Assembly: GCF_019263705.2 (NCBI RefSeq)
Contig: NZ_JADQDK010000001.1
Location: 4,216,001-4,280,000 of the forward strand
DNA from: Pseudonocardia abyssalis
GTDB taxonomy: Bacteria; Actinomycetota; Actinomycetes; Mycobacteriales; Pseudonocardiaceae
DNA length: 64,000 nucleotides
Direction: 5' to 3'
The translations under genes were made by a program, and so were the position numbers. Below, one piece after another: positions 51,599 through 59,280 of this stretch. The notes below the pieces were generated by a model. The model was not told where the DNA came from, made no database searches, and was given only the letters and a program-made list of their open reading frames with translations. The first letter of the stretch is position 1; each line of letters starts with the position of its first letter.

Positions 51599-52207
51599 GT
51601 GACGGCACGCACTGACGATCACGAGCAGTCCTCCAAAGATGTGTGGCGGCGGCGGATCCTGGCCGCGCGCAGAGCCCTCGACCCGGCCGTCCGGACCGTC
51701 CGGGCGGCCGCGCTCACCCGCGGCGCGCTCGCGCTCGCGGCCGACACCGGCGGCCCGGTGTGCGCCTACCTGCCGATCGGCACCGAGCCCTGGTCCCCCG
51801 AGGGGGTCGAGGAGCTCCGGGCCGCCGGGCACGAGGTGCTGCTGCCCGTGGTGCCCGCCGGGCGCGGCCCGTTGGACTGGGCCCGCCACGACGGCCCCGG
51901 CTCCCTCGCCCCCGGACCCATCGGCCTGCGCGAACCATCAGGTCCCCGCCTGGGGCCCGCGGCGATCACGCGGGCCCGCCTGATCCTCGTGCCGGGCCTC
52001 GCCGCCGACCGCCGCGGGGTGCGCCTGGGCCGGGGGAAGGGCCACTACGACCAGACGTTGCCGCTGGTGGCCACCGGTGTGCCGCTCGTCATCGTGATCG
52101 ACGACGACGAACTGGTGGACGCGCTGCCCGCCGAGCCCCACGACCATCCGATGTCGGCCGCGCTGCTCCCGCTTGCGGGCTACACGCTCCTCGGGAAGAA
52201 CGGCTGA
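51599..52207 (+). CDS. 5-formyltetrahydrofolate cyclo-ligase
   Basis: 202 residues. Converts 5-formyl-THF to methenyl-THF with ATP. Conserved features: RRRILAARRAL near the N terminus, PVCAYLPIGTEP, LILVPGLAADRRGVRLGRGKGHYDQTL with the substrate-binding GRGxGYYD-like loop (GRGKGHYD here). GTG at 51599. It ends 15 nt before the CIRCE element that precedes the chaperone gene. Confidence 0.93.
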   Translation: MTARTDDHEQSSKDVWRRRILAARRALDPAVRTVRAAALTRGALALAADTGGPVCAYLPIGTEPWSPEGVEELRAAGHEVLLPVVPAGRGPLDWARHDGPGSLAPGPIGLREPSGPRLGPAAITRARLILVPGLAADRRGVRLGRGKGHYDQTLPLVATGVPLVIVIDDDELVDALPAEPHDHPMSAALLPLAGYTLLGKNG

Positions 52208-52222
52208 CCTTCCCGGGTTATG

Positions 52223-52249
52223 CTGGCACTCAGTGCGCGAGAGTGCCAA
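52223..52249 (+). promoter_or_regulatory. CIRCE element (HrcA operator)
   Basis: CTGGCACTC-N9-GAGTGCCAA: the inner GGCACTC/GAGTGCC arms are perfectly inverted across exactly nine bases, the defining CIRCE spacing (consensus TTAGCACTC-N9-GAGTGCTAA). It ends 23 bp before the GTG of the Ruc/FmdB gene, and a TATGCT hexamer (52219-52224) overlapping its left edge could be the -10 box. In M. tuberculosis the orthologous Rv0991c is in the HrcA heat-shock regulon. Confidence 0.93.
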
Positions 52250-52272
52250 GACGTCCCGGAAGGACCACGAGC

Positions 52273-52638
52273 GTGCCCACCTACCAGTACGCCTGCACAG
52301 CCTGCGACCACCGGTTCGAGGCCGTGCAGTCGTTCTCCGATGCGTCGCTGACCGTGTGCCCGGAGTGCTCGGGTGCGTTGCGCAAGGTCTTCTCCTCCGT
52401 CGGGATCGTGTTCAAGGGCAGCGGCTTCTACCGCACCGACAGCCGCGCGGGGGCAGTGCCCAACGGCGACTCGAAGCCCGCCGCGTCGTCGAGCGAGAGC
52501 TCGAGCGGTGAGAAGAGCGGTGGCGACAAGAGCGGTGGCGAGAAGAAGTCGTCGGAGAGCACCGGCACCAAGAAGGACTCCGGTTCCTCCTCCACATCGT
52601 CCGCCGCCACCCCGGCGCCCGCGGCCGCGAAGGGCTGA
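52273..52638 (+). CDS. FmdB-type zinc-ribbon protein, Ruc-like redox chaperone
   Basis: 121 residues. The N-terminal zinc ribbon has CTACDHRFEAVQ and CPECSGALRKVFSSVGIVFKG, i.e. two CxxC pairs; then FKGSGFYRTD. The C-terminal half is low-complexity Ser/Gly/Lys/Glu (SSSESSSGEKSGGDKSGGEK). This is the layout of M. tuberculosis Rv0991c (Ruc), a redox-activated chaperone with a disordered tail that works with Hsp70/Hsp100. GTG at 52273 starts VPTYQYACTACDHRFE. A CIRCE operator upstream predicts heat induction through HrcA. Confidence 0.9.
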   Translation: MPTYQYACTACDHRFEAVQSFSDASLTVCPECSGALRKVFSSVGIVFKGSGFYRTDSRAGAVPNGDSKPAASSSESSSGEKSGGDKSGGEKKSSESTGTKKDSGSSSTSSAATPAPAAAKG

Positions 52639-52639
52639 G

Positions 52640-52668
52640 TTGTCCACATCGGGGCGGCGCCGTCCACA
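52640..52668 (+). promoter_or_regulatory. Pair of DnaA-box-like nonamers
   Basis: TTGTCCACA (52640-52648) is an exact actinobacterial DnaA box; CCGTCCACA (52660-52668) is a near match in the same orientation, 20 bp apart. They lie in the 81-bp gap between the Ruc-like gene and the SAF gene. Two boxes are too few for an origin; DnaA-titration or transcriptional control, or chance, are options. Confidence 0.35.
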
Positions 52669-52719
52669 GGTTGTGTGATCCTCCCCCGCTCGGCCTGAGG
52701 TCGTCCTAGCGTCGTCGGC

Positions 52720-53322
52720 ATGACCGACGACCCCCCGCGGCGCGCCGTCCGCCTCCTCGCCCCCCTCGGGGCGCCCGGGTGGCGGCGCACGGCGCTGCTC
52801 CGGCGTGGGGCCGCGGGCCTCCTCACCGTGCTCGCCGTGGCCCTCGCGCTCGCCCCGCAGGCCCGCGGCACGCCGGTGGTGGTGGCCGTGGCCGATCTCG
52901 CCGCGGGTTCCACGCTCGACGCCGGGGCGCTCGTCGTCCGCGAGTGGCCGGCCGAGCTCGTCCCCGCGGGCGCGGTGCGGGCCGTCGACGATGCCGTGGG
53001 GCGGGTGCTCGTGGGCGCCGCGCGGACGGGTGAGCCACTCACCGACGCCCGGCTCACCCGCGGTTCCCCGCTCCCCGGTGACGCCGCGGCGGTGCCCGTC
53101 CGGCTCGCCGACCCCGACATCGCCCCGCTGCTGGTCGCGGGCCGTCGGGTCGACGTCGTGACGCTCGGCGAACGGGCGGGCGATCCCCTGGTCCTGGCCT
53201 CCGACGCGGAGGTCGTCACCGTGCTCCCGGGGCCGCTGGTGCTGGTCGCGATGCCCCGTGCGCTCGCCACGCGGGTCGCTGCCGCCGCATTGTCGGACCA
53301 GATCGCGGTTACCCTCCGATGA
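52720..53322 (+). CDS. SAF domain protein (RcpC/CpaB-like)
   Basis: 200 residues. One N-terminal membrane helix (GAAGLLTVLAVALALAPQA), then an SAF domain: VVVAVADLAAGSTLDAGALVVREWP, VGRVLVGAARTGEPLTDARL, and a second strand-rich half VPVRLADPDIAPLLVAGRRVDVV. This resembles CpaB/RcpC of Flp/Tad pilus systems, but no Tad pilus gene is present. It is 25 bp upstream of mscL on the same strand. ATG at 52720. Confidence 0.82.
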   Translation: MTDDPPRRAVRLLAPLGAPGWRRTALLRRGAAGLLTVLAVALALAPQARGTPVVVAVADLAAGSTLDAGALVVREWPAELVPAGAVRAVDDAVGRVLVGAARTGEPLTDARLTRGSPLPGDAAAVPVRLADPDIAPLLVAGRRVDVVTLGERAGDPLVLASDAEVVTVLPGPLVLVAMPRALATRVAAAALSDQIAVTLR

Positions 53323-53347
53323 CGTGACCGACGATCGAGGGAGCACG

Positions 53348-53743
53348 ATGATCAAGGGTTTCAAGGACTTCATCCTGCGGGGCAACGTCGTCGACCTCGC
53401 GGTCGCCGTCGTCATCGGCACGGCGTTCGCGGCGATCGTCTCGTCGTTCACCGACGGCATCGTGCAGCCGTTGATCAACGCGGTGTCCCCGCCCGACAGC
53501 ACCGGCCTGGGCTTCTCGATCGTCTCCGGCAAGGAGAGCACCTACGTCGACTTCTCCGCCGTCATCACCGCCGCGATCAACTTCCTGATCGTGGCCGCGG
53601 TCGTCTACTTCGTCATCGTGCTGCCGCTCAACACGCTCAAGGAGCGCCGCAAGAAGGGCGAGGAGCCGGGCCCGGCCGAGCCCACCGACGTGGAGCTGCT
53701 CATCGAGATCCGCGACCTGCTCCGCACGCAGCAGCGCGGCTGA
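53348..53743 (+). CDS. mscL: Large-conductance mechanosensitive channel MscL
   Basis: 131 residues with two membrane helices. Starts MIKGFKDFILRGNVVDLAVAV with the pore helix VVIGTAFAAIVSSFTDGIVQPLI, and the second helix is AAINFLIVAAVVYFVIVLPL. A charged cytosolic C-terminal helix follows. ATG at 53348 is preceded by GAGGGAGC. Opens under membrane tension on osmotic downshock. Mycobacterial counterpart Rv0985c. Confidence 0.96.
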   Translation: MIKGFKDFILRGNVVDLAVAVVIGTAFAAIVSSFTDGIVQPLINAVSPPDSTGLGFSIVSGKESTYVDFSAVITAAINFLIVAAVVYFVIVLPLNTLKERRKKGEEPGPAEPTDVELLIEIRDLLRTQQRG

Positions 53744-53745
53744 CC

Positions 53746-53928
53746 TCAGCGGTCGTGGTGCGGCGGGCGGTCGGCGAGGAGCTGCGCGTCGTTGCTGTCC
53801 GGGGTGGGATCCCGCTCGTCACCGGTCGTGTCGGGCAGGGCGTCGCCGAACACCGCGGCGAGCCGCCTGCGGACGGCGTCCGGCAACTCAGCAGCATCGT
53901 CCGCCGGCTCGGGCGTCTGGTCGGCCAC
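53746..53928 (-). CDS. Small conserved hypothetical protein
   Basis: 60 residues, acidic, no membrane segment. The core LPDAVRRRLAAVFGDALPDTTGDERD resembles short conserved actinobacterial proteins encoded near moaB; no function known. GTG at 53928 lies 8 nt after the moaB stop, so it looks like the second gene of that transcript. Its stop is 3 nt from the mscL stop (convergent). Confidence 0.6.
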   Translation of the reverse strand: MADQTPEPADDAAELPDAVRRRLAAVFGDALPDTTGDERDPTPDSNDAQLLADRPPHHDR

Positions 53929-53936
53929 GACCGGTC

Positions 53937-54434
53937 CTAGTCGTCCAGTCCGGACAGCTCCGCGATCACGTGGGCGACCAGCGGCGTGAGGGTGGCCATG
54001 CCGTCGCGGACGGCGGCCCGGGACGGCGCGAGGTTCACCACGAGCGTGCTGCCCGAGACGCCGACCAGCCCGCGCGACAACCCGGCGTCGACGGCGCCCG
54101 CCGCCAGGCCGGACGCGCGGATGGCCTCGGCGATGCCCGGGATCGGGCGGTCGAGGACGCCCGCGGTGGCGTCGGCGGTGACGTCGCGCGGCGACACGCC
54201 GGTGCCGCCGACGGTGACGACGAGGTCGACACCGCCGATCACCGCGGTGTTGAGCGCGTTGCGGATGGCCACCGGGTCACCGGGCACGACCACCGAGGCG
54301 TCGACGACGAGCCGGGCCTCCTCGAGCAGCTCCGTGACCAGCGGACCGATCGAGTCCTCGCGCTCGCCGTGGCTCACACGGTCGTCGACGATGACGACCA
54401 GGGCACGACCGATCTGGGGCGGCGCCATTTCCAT
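53937..54434 (-). CDS. moaB: MoaB/Mog family molybdenum cofactor protein
   Basis: 165 residues, single MoCF domain. RALVVIVDDRVSHGEREDSIGPLV opens the fold; DLVVTVGGTGVSPRDVTADATAGVLDRPIPG is the molybdopterin-binding motif; GLSRGLVGVSGSTLVVNLAPSRAAV follows. MoaB/Mog adenylates molybdopterin. ATG at 54434; an in-frame ATG two codons later is equally possible. Mycobacterial counterpart Rv0984 (moaB2). Confidence 0.93.
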   Translation of the reverse strand: MEMAPPQIGRALVVIVDDRVSHGEREDSIGPLVTELLEEARLVVDASVVVPGDPVAIRNALNTAVIGGVDLVVTVGGTGVSPRDVTADATAGVLDRPIPGIAEAIRASGLAAGAVDAGLSRGLVGVSGSTLVVNLAPSRAAVRDGMATLTPLVAHVIAELSGLDD

Positions 54435-54508
54435 GGGCTCACCGTAGCGGCCTTACCGATCGCGAACCCCGCAGGCCGGACAGGTCCGTCCCGCCTAGCC
54501 TCACGACG

Positions 54509-55567
54509 GTGCGCATCCTGATCACGGGCGGGGCGGGCTTCATCGGCTCGCACGTCGCCGACCACCTCTCCTCCGACGGCCACGACGTCGTGGTGCTGGA
54601 CGCGCTCCTGCCCCAAGCGCACGACGGCGCGCCGGGGTGGACGCGCGACCACGAGTTCGTCGAGGGCGACGTCCGCGACCCCGACGTGCTCGCCCGGCTG
54701 CTGCCCGGCGTCGACGCCGTGTGCCACCAGGCGGCGATGGTCGGGCACGGCGTCGACCCGTCGGACGCCCCGCTCTACGCGGGCCACAACGACCTCGGCA
54801 CCGCGGTGCTCCTGGCCGCGATGCACGCCGCGGGCGTCGGACGGCTCGTGCTGGCCGGATCGATGGTGGTCTACGGCGAGGGGGCGTACGCCTGCGTCGA
54901 GCACGGCCCCGTCCGCCCGGGCCCGCGCCGGTTCGCCGACATCGACGCCGGACGCTTCGAGCCGCCGTGCCCGGTGTGCGGCGCGCCGTTGGAGCCGGGG
55001 CTCGTGGGCGAGGACGCCCCGCTCGACCCGCGCTCGACCTACGCCGCGACGAAGCTCGCTCAGGAGCACCTGGCGTCGGCGTGGGCGCGGCAGACCGGCG
55101 GGTCGGTCTGGTCGCTGCGCTACCACAACGTCTACGGACCGCGGATGCCCCGCGACACCCCCTACGCCGGGGTCGCGTCGATCTTCCGGTCGGCGCTCGA
55201 GCGCGGGGAGGCTCCCCGCGTCATGGAGGACGGGCGGCAGCGGCGCGACTTCGTCCACGTCACCGACGTCGCCGCCGCGAACGTGCTCGCGCTGGGCACC
55301 GACCCGGCAGAGGGCACGCTGGTGCCGGTGAACGTCTGCTCCGGCGAGCCGCACACCATCGGCGACCTCGCCGTCGAGCTGGCCGCGACGATCGACGGTC
55401 CGCCGCCGGTGGTCGTCGGCGGCGCCCGTCCCGGCGACGTGCGGCACGTCGTCGCCGATCCGGCCCGCGCCCGCACCCTGCTCGGCTTCCGCGCCCGGAC
55501 CGGCTTCGCCGACGGGGTGCGGGACTTCGCCACGGCCCCCCTGCGCTCCCCCGTCGCGTCCGGCTGA
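54509..55567 (+). CDS. NAD-dependent epimerase/dehydratase with CxxC insert
   Basis: 352 residues of the extended SDR family. N-terminal GGAGFIGSHVADHL is the NAD loop, LAGSMVVYGEG and STYAATKLAQEHL contain the catalytic Ser/Tyr/Lys. Between them is an insert with EPPCPVCGAPLEPG, a CxxC pair not found in ordinary GalE or RmlB. The C terminus resembles nucleoside-diphosphate-sugar epimerases. GTG at 54509. Related genes often accompany GT2/DUF2064/methyltransferase operons such as the one starting at 57932, but here a two-component system and DUF559 lie between. The stop codon is embedded in an intergenic repeat. Confidence 0.88.
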   Translation: MRILITGGAGFIGSHVADHLSSDGHDVVVLDALLPQAHDGAPGWTRDHEFVEGDVRDPDVLARLLPGVDAVCHQAAMVGHGVDPSDAPLYAGHNDLGTAVLLAAMHAAGVGRLVLAGSMVVYGEGAYACVEHGPVRPGPRRFADIDAGRFEPPCPVCGAPLEPGLVGEDAPLDPRSTYAATKLAQEHLASAWARQTGGSVWSLRYHNVYGPRMPRDTPYAGVASIFRSALERGEAPRVMEDGRQRRDFVHVTDVAAANVLALGTDPAEGTLVPVNVCSGEPHTIGDLAVELAATIDGPPPVVVGGARPGDVRHVVADPARARTLLGFRARTGFADGVRDFATAPLRSPVASG

Positions 55568-55577
55568 TCGTTCCGAG
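55565..55577 (+). repeat. Repeat terminus TGATCGTTCCGAG, copy A
   Basis: The 13-mer TGATCGTTCCGAG recurs at 55645-55657. It begins exactly at the stop codon of the epimerase gene. The DNA after each copy shares a CGACCACCAC and a GCTCAG, so both head related elements. Confidence 0.7.
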
Positions 55578-55643
55578 CCGAGTGCCACGGTCGTCCGCTC
55601 GACCACCACTCCCCCCACCGATGATGCTCAGCCCTCCACGCCG

Positions 55644-55708
55644 GTGATCGTTCCGAGATGACCCCGGCGGCGGTCGGCACGACCACCACGCTCAGCTCGG
55701 ACGATCAC
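55644..55708. repeat. 65-bp hairpin element with GTGATCGTTCCGAG termini, copy B
   Basis: GTGATCGTTCCGAG (55644-55657) and CTCGGACGATCAC (55696-55708) are inverted repeats with one base missing. The internal 38 bp are C/G-rich. The right terminus supplies the stop codon of the DUF559 ORF. Confidence 0.75.
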
Positions 55709-56022
55709 GCGCCCGCGGCGGGCGCGGTCGCGATCCTTGCCGCCACTCGGGGCGGCGCAACACGTCGACGGCGCGGAACCGCAACGTCCCAGCCCGCGCG
55801 CTCCAGGTACGCCTCGCGGCGGAGGTCCCGCAGCGCGCGCTCCCGGGTGCGGAGCTCGCGCCCGTCGAACTCGATCGCGAGGAGCAGTTCCGGGTAGGCG
55901 AGATCGAGGAGGTAGGGCCCGACCGGGTGCTGCAGCACCGGGGCGGGGAGCCCGGCCCGGCGCATCGCGTACCGGACGCGGGTCCTGATCGGTGACGCCG
56001 CGAGCCGGTCACTCAGGGCCAC
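55705..56022 (-). pseudogene. DUF559 domain fragment
   Basis: 105 residues. Matches the DUF559 (Vsr/PDDEXK-like) core: GLPAPVLQHPVGPYLLDLAYPELLLAIEFDG, then RERALRDLRREAYLERAGWDVAV. Full-length actinobacterial members have about 180 more N-terminal residues, missing here, and the last 20 residues are low-complexity. The putative active-site Asp/Glu (DLAYPE, AIEFDG) remain. It is bounded by inverted GTGATCGTTCCG sequences (55644 and 56057). Probably a remnant; a functional short form cannot be ruled out. The 5' start is uncertain. Confidence 0.65.
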
Positions 56023-56056
56023 GACACGCGGGAGCCACCCGGTCCGCCGTGCCCCG

Positions 56057-56068
56057 CGGAACGATCAC
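56057..56068 (-). repeat. Repeat terminus CGGAACGATCAC, inverted copy
   Basis: This 12-mer is the exact reverse complement of GTGATCGTTCCG at 55644-55655, placed on the far side of the DUF559 fragment, 23 bp from the stop codon of the histidine kinase gene. Confidence 0.7.
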
Positions 56069-56090
56069 CCGTCCCCGGCCGCCCGCGGGA

Positions 56091-57101
56091 TCACCGCGCC
56101 AGCGGCAGCCGCACCTCGAACCGGCAGCCCGGGCCGTGGTTGCGGGCGTCGATCTCCCCCTCGTGCGCCTCGACGAGCCCCCGCGCGATCGCCAGCCCGA
56201 GCCCGCTGTGCGACTCGCCGTCGGGGGTGCGGGCGTCCTCTCCGCGGAAGGCGACCTCGAAGACGCGGTCGAGGTCGTCGGCGGGGATGCCGCCGCAGCC
56301 GTCGTCGACGCGCAGCCACGCGCGGTCGCCCACCACCCCGGCCGCGACGACGACCGCGCCGTCGGAGGGCGTGTGCCGGATCGCGTTGGACAGCAGGTTG
56401 CGCACGACGCGCGCGAGCTCCGGGTCGCTGCCGAGCACCACCGGCCACTGGCTGTCGGCCGCCGCCTCGACGCGCACCCCCTTGCGCGACGCCGCCACCC
56501 CCTCCACCGCGACGGCCTCGGAGACCACCTCGTGCAGCGGCACCTCCGACAGCGTCAGCGCCAGCGCACCGGAGGTGATCCGCGAGAGCTGGAACAGGTC
56601 GTCGACCATCCCGGTCAGGCGCACGGTCTCGCCGCGGATCCGGCGCGCGTAGTCGGCGACCTCGTCGGGGTCGCTGACGACACCGTCGGTCAGGGCCTCG
56701 CTCATCGCGCGGATCCCGGCGAGCGGAGTGCGCAGGTCGTGGCTGATCCAGGCGACGAGCTCGCGCCGAGACGCCTCCGCCACCCGCTCGGCGTCGTGGG
56801 CCTCGTGCAGCCACATGACGTCGTTGGCGATCCCGCGCCCGAGCATCAGCGCAGCCGGCACCGTGAACGCGGCCACCACCGCGCAGACGACGAGGAACCC
56901 GCCCAGCTGCGGCGTGTACATGAACCCGCTGACGCCGATCACGCCGGCGAGGGTGGCCGTGACCGGCACCAGCACCAGCACCGTGACGGCCGCGGTGAGC
57001 GAGCGTCGCCGCATCCGCGTCAGCAGCAGCGCCCCCAGCAGCGCCACGGGCACCGAGAACGCCAGCGCCAGTGGCACCGACGCGAGCAGCATCCCGATCA
57101 C
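56091..57101 (-). CDS. Sensor histidine kinase
   Basis: 336 residues. Membrane segments near the N terminus ([41 protein letters not shown] and [19 protein letters not shown]) with almost no extracellular domain, then HisKA with the phospho-acceptor in [17 protein letters not shown] (near residue 119) and HATPase_c with [20 protein letters not shown] and [14 protein letters not shown]. No HAMP is obvious. GTG at 57101 overlaps the response-regulator stop by four bases. Confidence 0.92.
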   Translation of the reverse strand: MIGMLLASVPLALAFSVPVALLGALLLTRMRRRSLTAAVTVLVLVPVTATLAGVIGVSGFMYTPQLGGFLVVCAVVAAFTVPAALMLGRGIANDVMWLHEAHDAERVAEASRRELVAWISHDLRTPLAGIRAMSEALTDGVVSDPDEVADYARRIRGETVRLTGMVDDLFQLSRITSGALALTLSEVPLHEVVSEAVAVEGVAASRKGVRVEAAADSQWPVVLGSDPELARVVRNLLSNAIRHTPSDGAVVVAAGVVGDRAWLRVDDGCGGIPADDLDRVFEVAFRGEDARTPDGESHSGLGLAIARGLVEAHEGEIDARNHGPGCRFEVRLPLAR

Positions 57102-57799
57102 GGCGAGCCGTCGTAGCGGTAGCCGACGCCCCAGACCGTCGCGATCCGGACCGGCGCGGTCGGGTCGGGCTCGATCTTCTCGCGCAGCCTGCGCACGTGG
57201 ACGGTCACGGTGGACTGGTCGCCGAAGTCCCAACCCCACACGCGTTCGAGCAGCTCGGCGCGGGTGAACGCCTGGCCGCGGCGACGGACGAGGAACGCGA
57301 GGAGATCGAACTCGCGGACGGTCAGGGCGAGCTCGCGGTCGCCGATCGACGCGCGGCGGCCCGGGATGTCGACGCTCAGCGACCCGTCGACGACGGGCTC
57401 GACGCCGGTCTCCCGCACCGGCCGCTCCCGCGAGCGACGCAGCACCGACGCGACGCGCAGCACCAGTTCGCGCGGACTGAACGGCTTGGTGACGTAGTCG
57501 TCGGCACCCAGCTCCAGGCCGAGCACGCGGTCCTCCTCCTCCCCGAGCGCGGTGAGCATGACGATCGGGACGCCGACCGACCCCAGCCGCAGCCGCCGGC
57601 ACACCTCCAGGCCGCCGAGCCGGGGCAGCATGAGGTCGAGGACGACGACGTCGGGCGTCCGCTCCGCGACCGCGCGCAGCGCCGCCTCCCCGTCGCCGGC
57701 GACGTCGACGCGGTAGCCGGCACGGTCGAGGTAACGGCTCACGACGTCGCGGACGGTGGTGTCGTCGTCCACGACCAGCGCGAGCGGGCGGTCGGTCAT
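57098..57799 (-). CDS. OmpR-family response regulator
   Basis: 233 residues. Receiver domain with [11 protein letters not shown], phospho-acceptor Asp in [24 protein letters not shown] and [11 protein letters not shown]-terminal winged helix with [41 protein letters not shown] and [13 protein letters not shown] at 57799. It forms an operon with the kinase below and diverges from the glycosyltransferase operon over 132 bp, so that operon is a possible target. Confidence 0.95.
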   Translation of the reverse strand: MTDRPLALVVDDDTTVRDVVSRYLDRAGYRVDVAGDGEAALRAVAERTPDVVVLDLMLPRLGGLEVCRRLRLGSVGVPIVMLTALGEEEDRVLGLELGADDYVTKPFSPRELVLRVASVLRRSRERPVRETGVEPVVDGSLSVDIPGRRASIGDRELALTVREFDLLAFLVRRRGQAFTRAELLERVWGWDFGDQSTVTVHVRRLREKIEPDPTAPVRIATVWGVGYRYDGSP

Positions 57800-57931
57800 G
57801 GCGCCGAGGTTATCCGCGGCGGCGACCGCCGCCGGATGACGTCATCGAGCGGTAATTCGTGCACACGACGTCACTGTTCGGTAAGCCGATTCACCGCGCG
57901 GCATTCCGCCGACCGGCCTAGCTTCATGATC

Positions 57932-58612
57932 ATGGAGCAGCTCGTCGACGTGATCCTCCCGTGCCTGGACGAGGCGCAGGCGCTGCCCGGGGTGATCCGC
58001 GCCCTGCCTCCCGGGTTCCGCCCGCTCGTCGTCGACAACGGGTCGCGCGACGGCACCCCCGAGGTCGCCGGGTCGCTCGGCGCACGGGTGGTGCACGAGC
58101 CGCGCAAGGGCTACGGCGCCGCGGTGCACACCGGCCTGCAGGCCGCCACCACCGACGTCGTCGCGTTCCTCGACGCCGACGGCTCGCTGGACCCGGCCGA
58201 GCTGCCGGGGATGGTCGCTCTGCTGGTCGGGGGACCCGGGGGCGGGAACGGGGGGACTCGCGGGGTGGACCTCGTCGCCGGGCGCCGCAGGCCGCAGGGT
58301 CGGGGCGCGTGGCCGTGGCACGCGCGGGCGGGCAACGCCGCGATCTCCGCGCTGCTGCGCCGCCGCGGCGTCGACGTGCACGACATCGCCCCGGTCCGGG
58401 TGGCCCGCCGCACCGCGCTGCTCGACCTCGGCATCACCGACCGCGCCTTCGGCTACCCGCTGGAGCTGCTGGTCCGCGCCGGGGCGGCCGGGTGGCGGAT
58501 CACCGAGGTCGACGTCGCCTACCGCCCCCGGACGGCCGGACGGTCGAAGGTGTCGGGCTCGGTGCGCGGCACCGTCCGCGCCGCCCGCGACATGGCCGGG
58601 GTGCTGCGGTGA
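57932..58612 (+). CDS. GT2 family glycosyltransferase
   Basis: 226 residues of the GT-A fold: LVDVILPCLDEAQALPGVI, VVDNGSRDGTPEVA, GYGAAVHTGL and VVAFLDADGSLDP (DxD motif). This is the dolichol-phosphate-glucose-type GT2 of unknown acceptor. ATG at 57932 (ATG 57926 also possible). Within the coding region, 58232-58264 matches the 11+11+11 intergenic repeat and encodes a GPGGGNGGTRG stretch of about 11 residues, apparently inserted in frame. The stop overlaps the DUF2064 gene start (GTGA). First gene of a three-gene operon. Confidence 0.88.
   Translation: MEQLVDVILPCLDEAQALPGVIRALPPGFRPLVVDNGSRDGTPEVAGSLGARVVHEPRKGYGAAVHTGLQAATTDVVAFLDADGSLDPAELPGMVALLVGGPGGGNGGTRGVDLVAGRRRPQGRGAWPWHARAGNAAISALLRRRGVDVHDIAPVRVARRTALLDLGITDRAFGYPLELLVRAGAAGWRITEVDVAYRPRTAGRSKVSGSVRGTVRAARDMAGVLR
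58232..58264 (+). repeat. In-frame copy of the 11+11+11 repeat inside the GT2 gene
   Basis: The 33-nt segment aligns with the hairpin arm at 33051-33083 in blocks of 11: by eye 9 of 11, 6 of 11 and 10 of 11 identities, ending GGACTCGCGGG. It encodes Gly/Pro/Asn-rich residues between LVGG and VDLVAGRR. Confidence 0.6.
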
Positions 58613-59280
58613 CCGCCCTGCTCGTGCTGGCCAAGGCCCCCGTGCCGGGGCTGGTCAAGACCCGACTGTGCCCACCGCTGGAGCCCGCGGAGGCCGCCGA
58701 CCTCGCCGCCGCCGCGTTGCTCGACAGCCTCGACGCGGCGTCGGCCGTGCCCGGGGCGACCCCGGTGGCCGTCCTGACGGGGGACCCGACGCGGGCCGCG
58801 CGCGGCCCCGAGGTGCGGGCGGTGCTCGGCTCGGTCCGGGTGATCCCCCAGCGCGGCGACGGTCTCGGGGCCCGCATCGCCGCTGCGCACACCGACGCAG
58901 CGTCACTGCTCCCGGGCCGCCCGACGTTGCAGATCGGGATGGACACCCCGCAGGTCACCGCCGCGGCGCTGGCCGACGCGGCCGCGCACCTCACCCGTGT
59001 CGACGCCGTGCTCGGTCTCGCCGTCGACGGTGGTTGGTGGGCTCTGGGCCTGCGCGACCCGGCGGCCGCGGCACTCGTCGCGGACGTCCCGACCTCCCGC
59101 GACGACACCGGCGCCCGCACCCTCGCCGCACTGCGTGCCGCCGGGCTGCAGGTGCACCTGCTGCCCGAGCTGTCCGACGTCGACACGATCGACGACGCCC
59201 TCACCGTCGCCGCGCTCGCCCCCGGCACCCGCTTCGCCACCGCGGTCCGATGGCTGCCCGTCCCGGCCGGACGCCGGTGA
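58609..59280 (+). CDS. DUF2064 (TIGR04282-type) glycosyltransferase
   Basis: 223 residues. Begins VTALLVLAKAPVPGLVKTRLCPPL, the DUF2064 signature close to nucleotidyltransferase folds, followed by LTGDPTRA, QRGDGLGARIAAAH, IGMDTPQVTAAALADAA and DGGWWALGLRDP. In cyanobacteria one TIGR04282 member is annotated for arsenosugar synthesis; here there is no ars gene, so the sugar product is unknown. Translationally coupled to the GT2 gene upstream and the methyltransferase downstream. Confidence 0.88.
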   Translation: MTALLVLAKAPVPGLVKTRLCPPLEPAEAADLAAAALLDSLDAASAVPGATPVAVLTGDPTRAARGPEVRAVLGSVRVIPQRGDGLGARIAAAHTDAASLLPGRPTLQIGMDTPQVTAAALADAAAHLTRVDAVLGLAVDGGWWALGLRDPAAAALVADVPTSRDDTGARTLAALRAAGLQVHLLPELSDVDTIDDALTVAALAPGTRFATAVRWLPVPAGRR

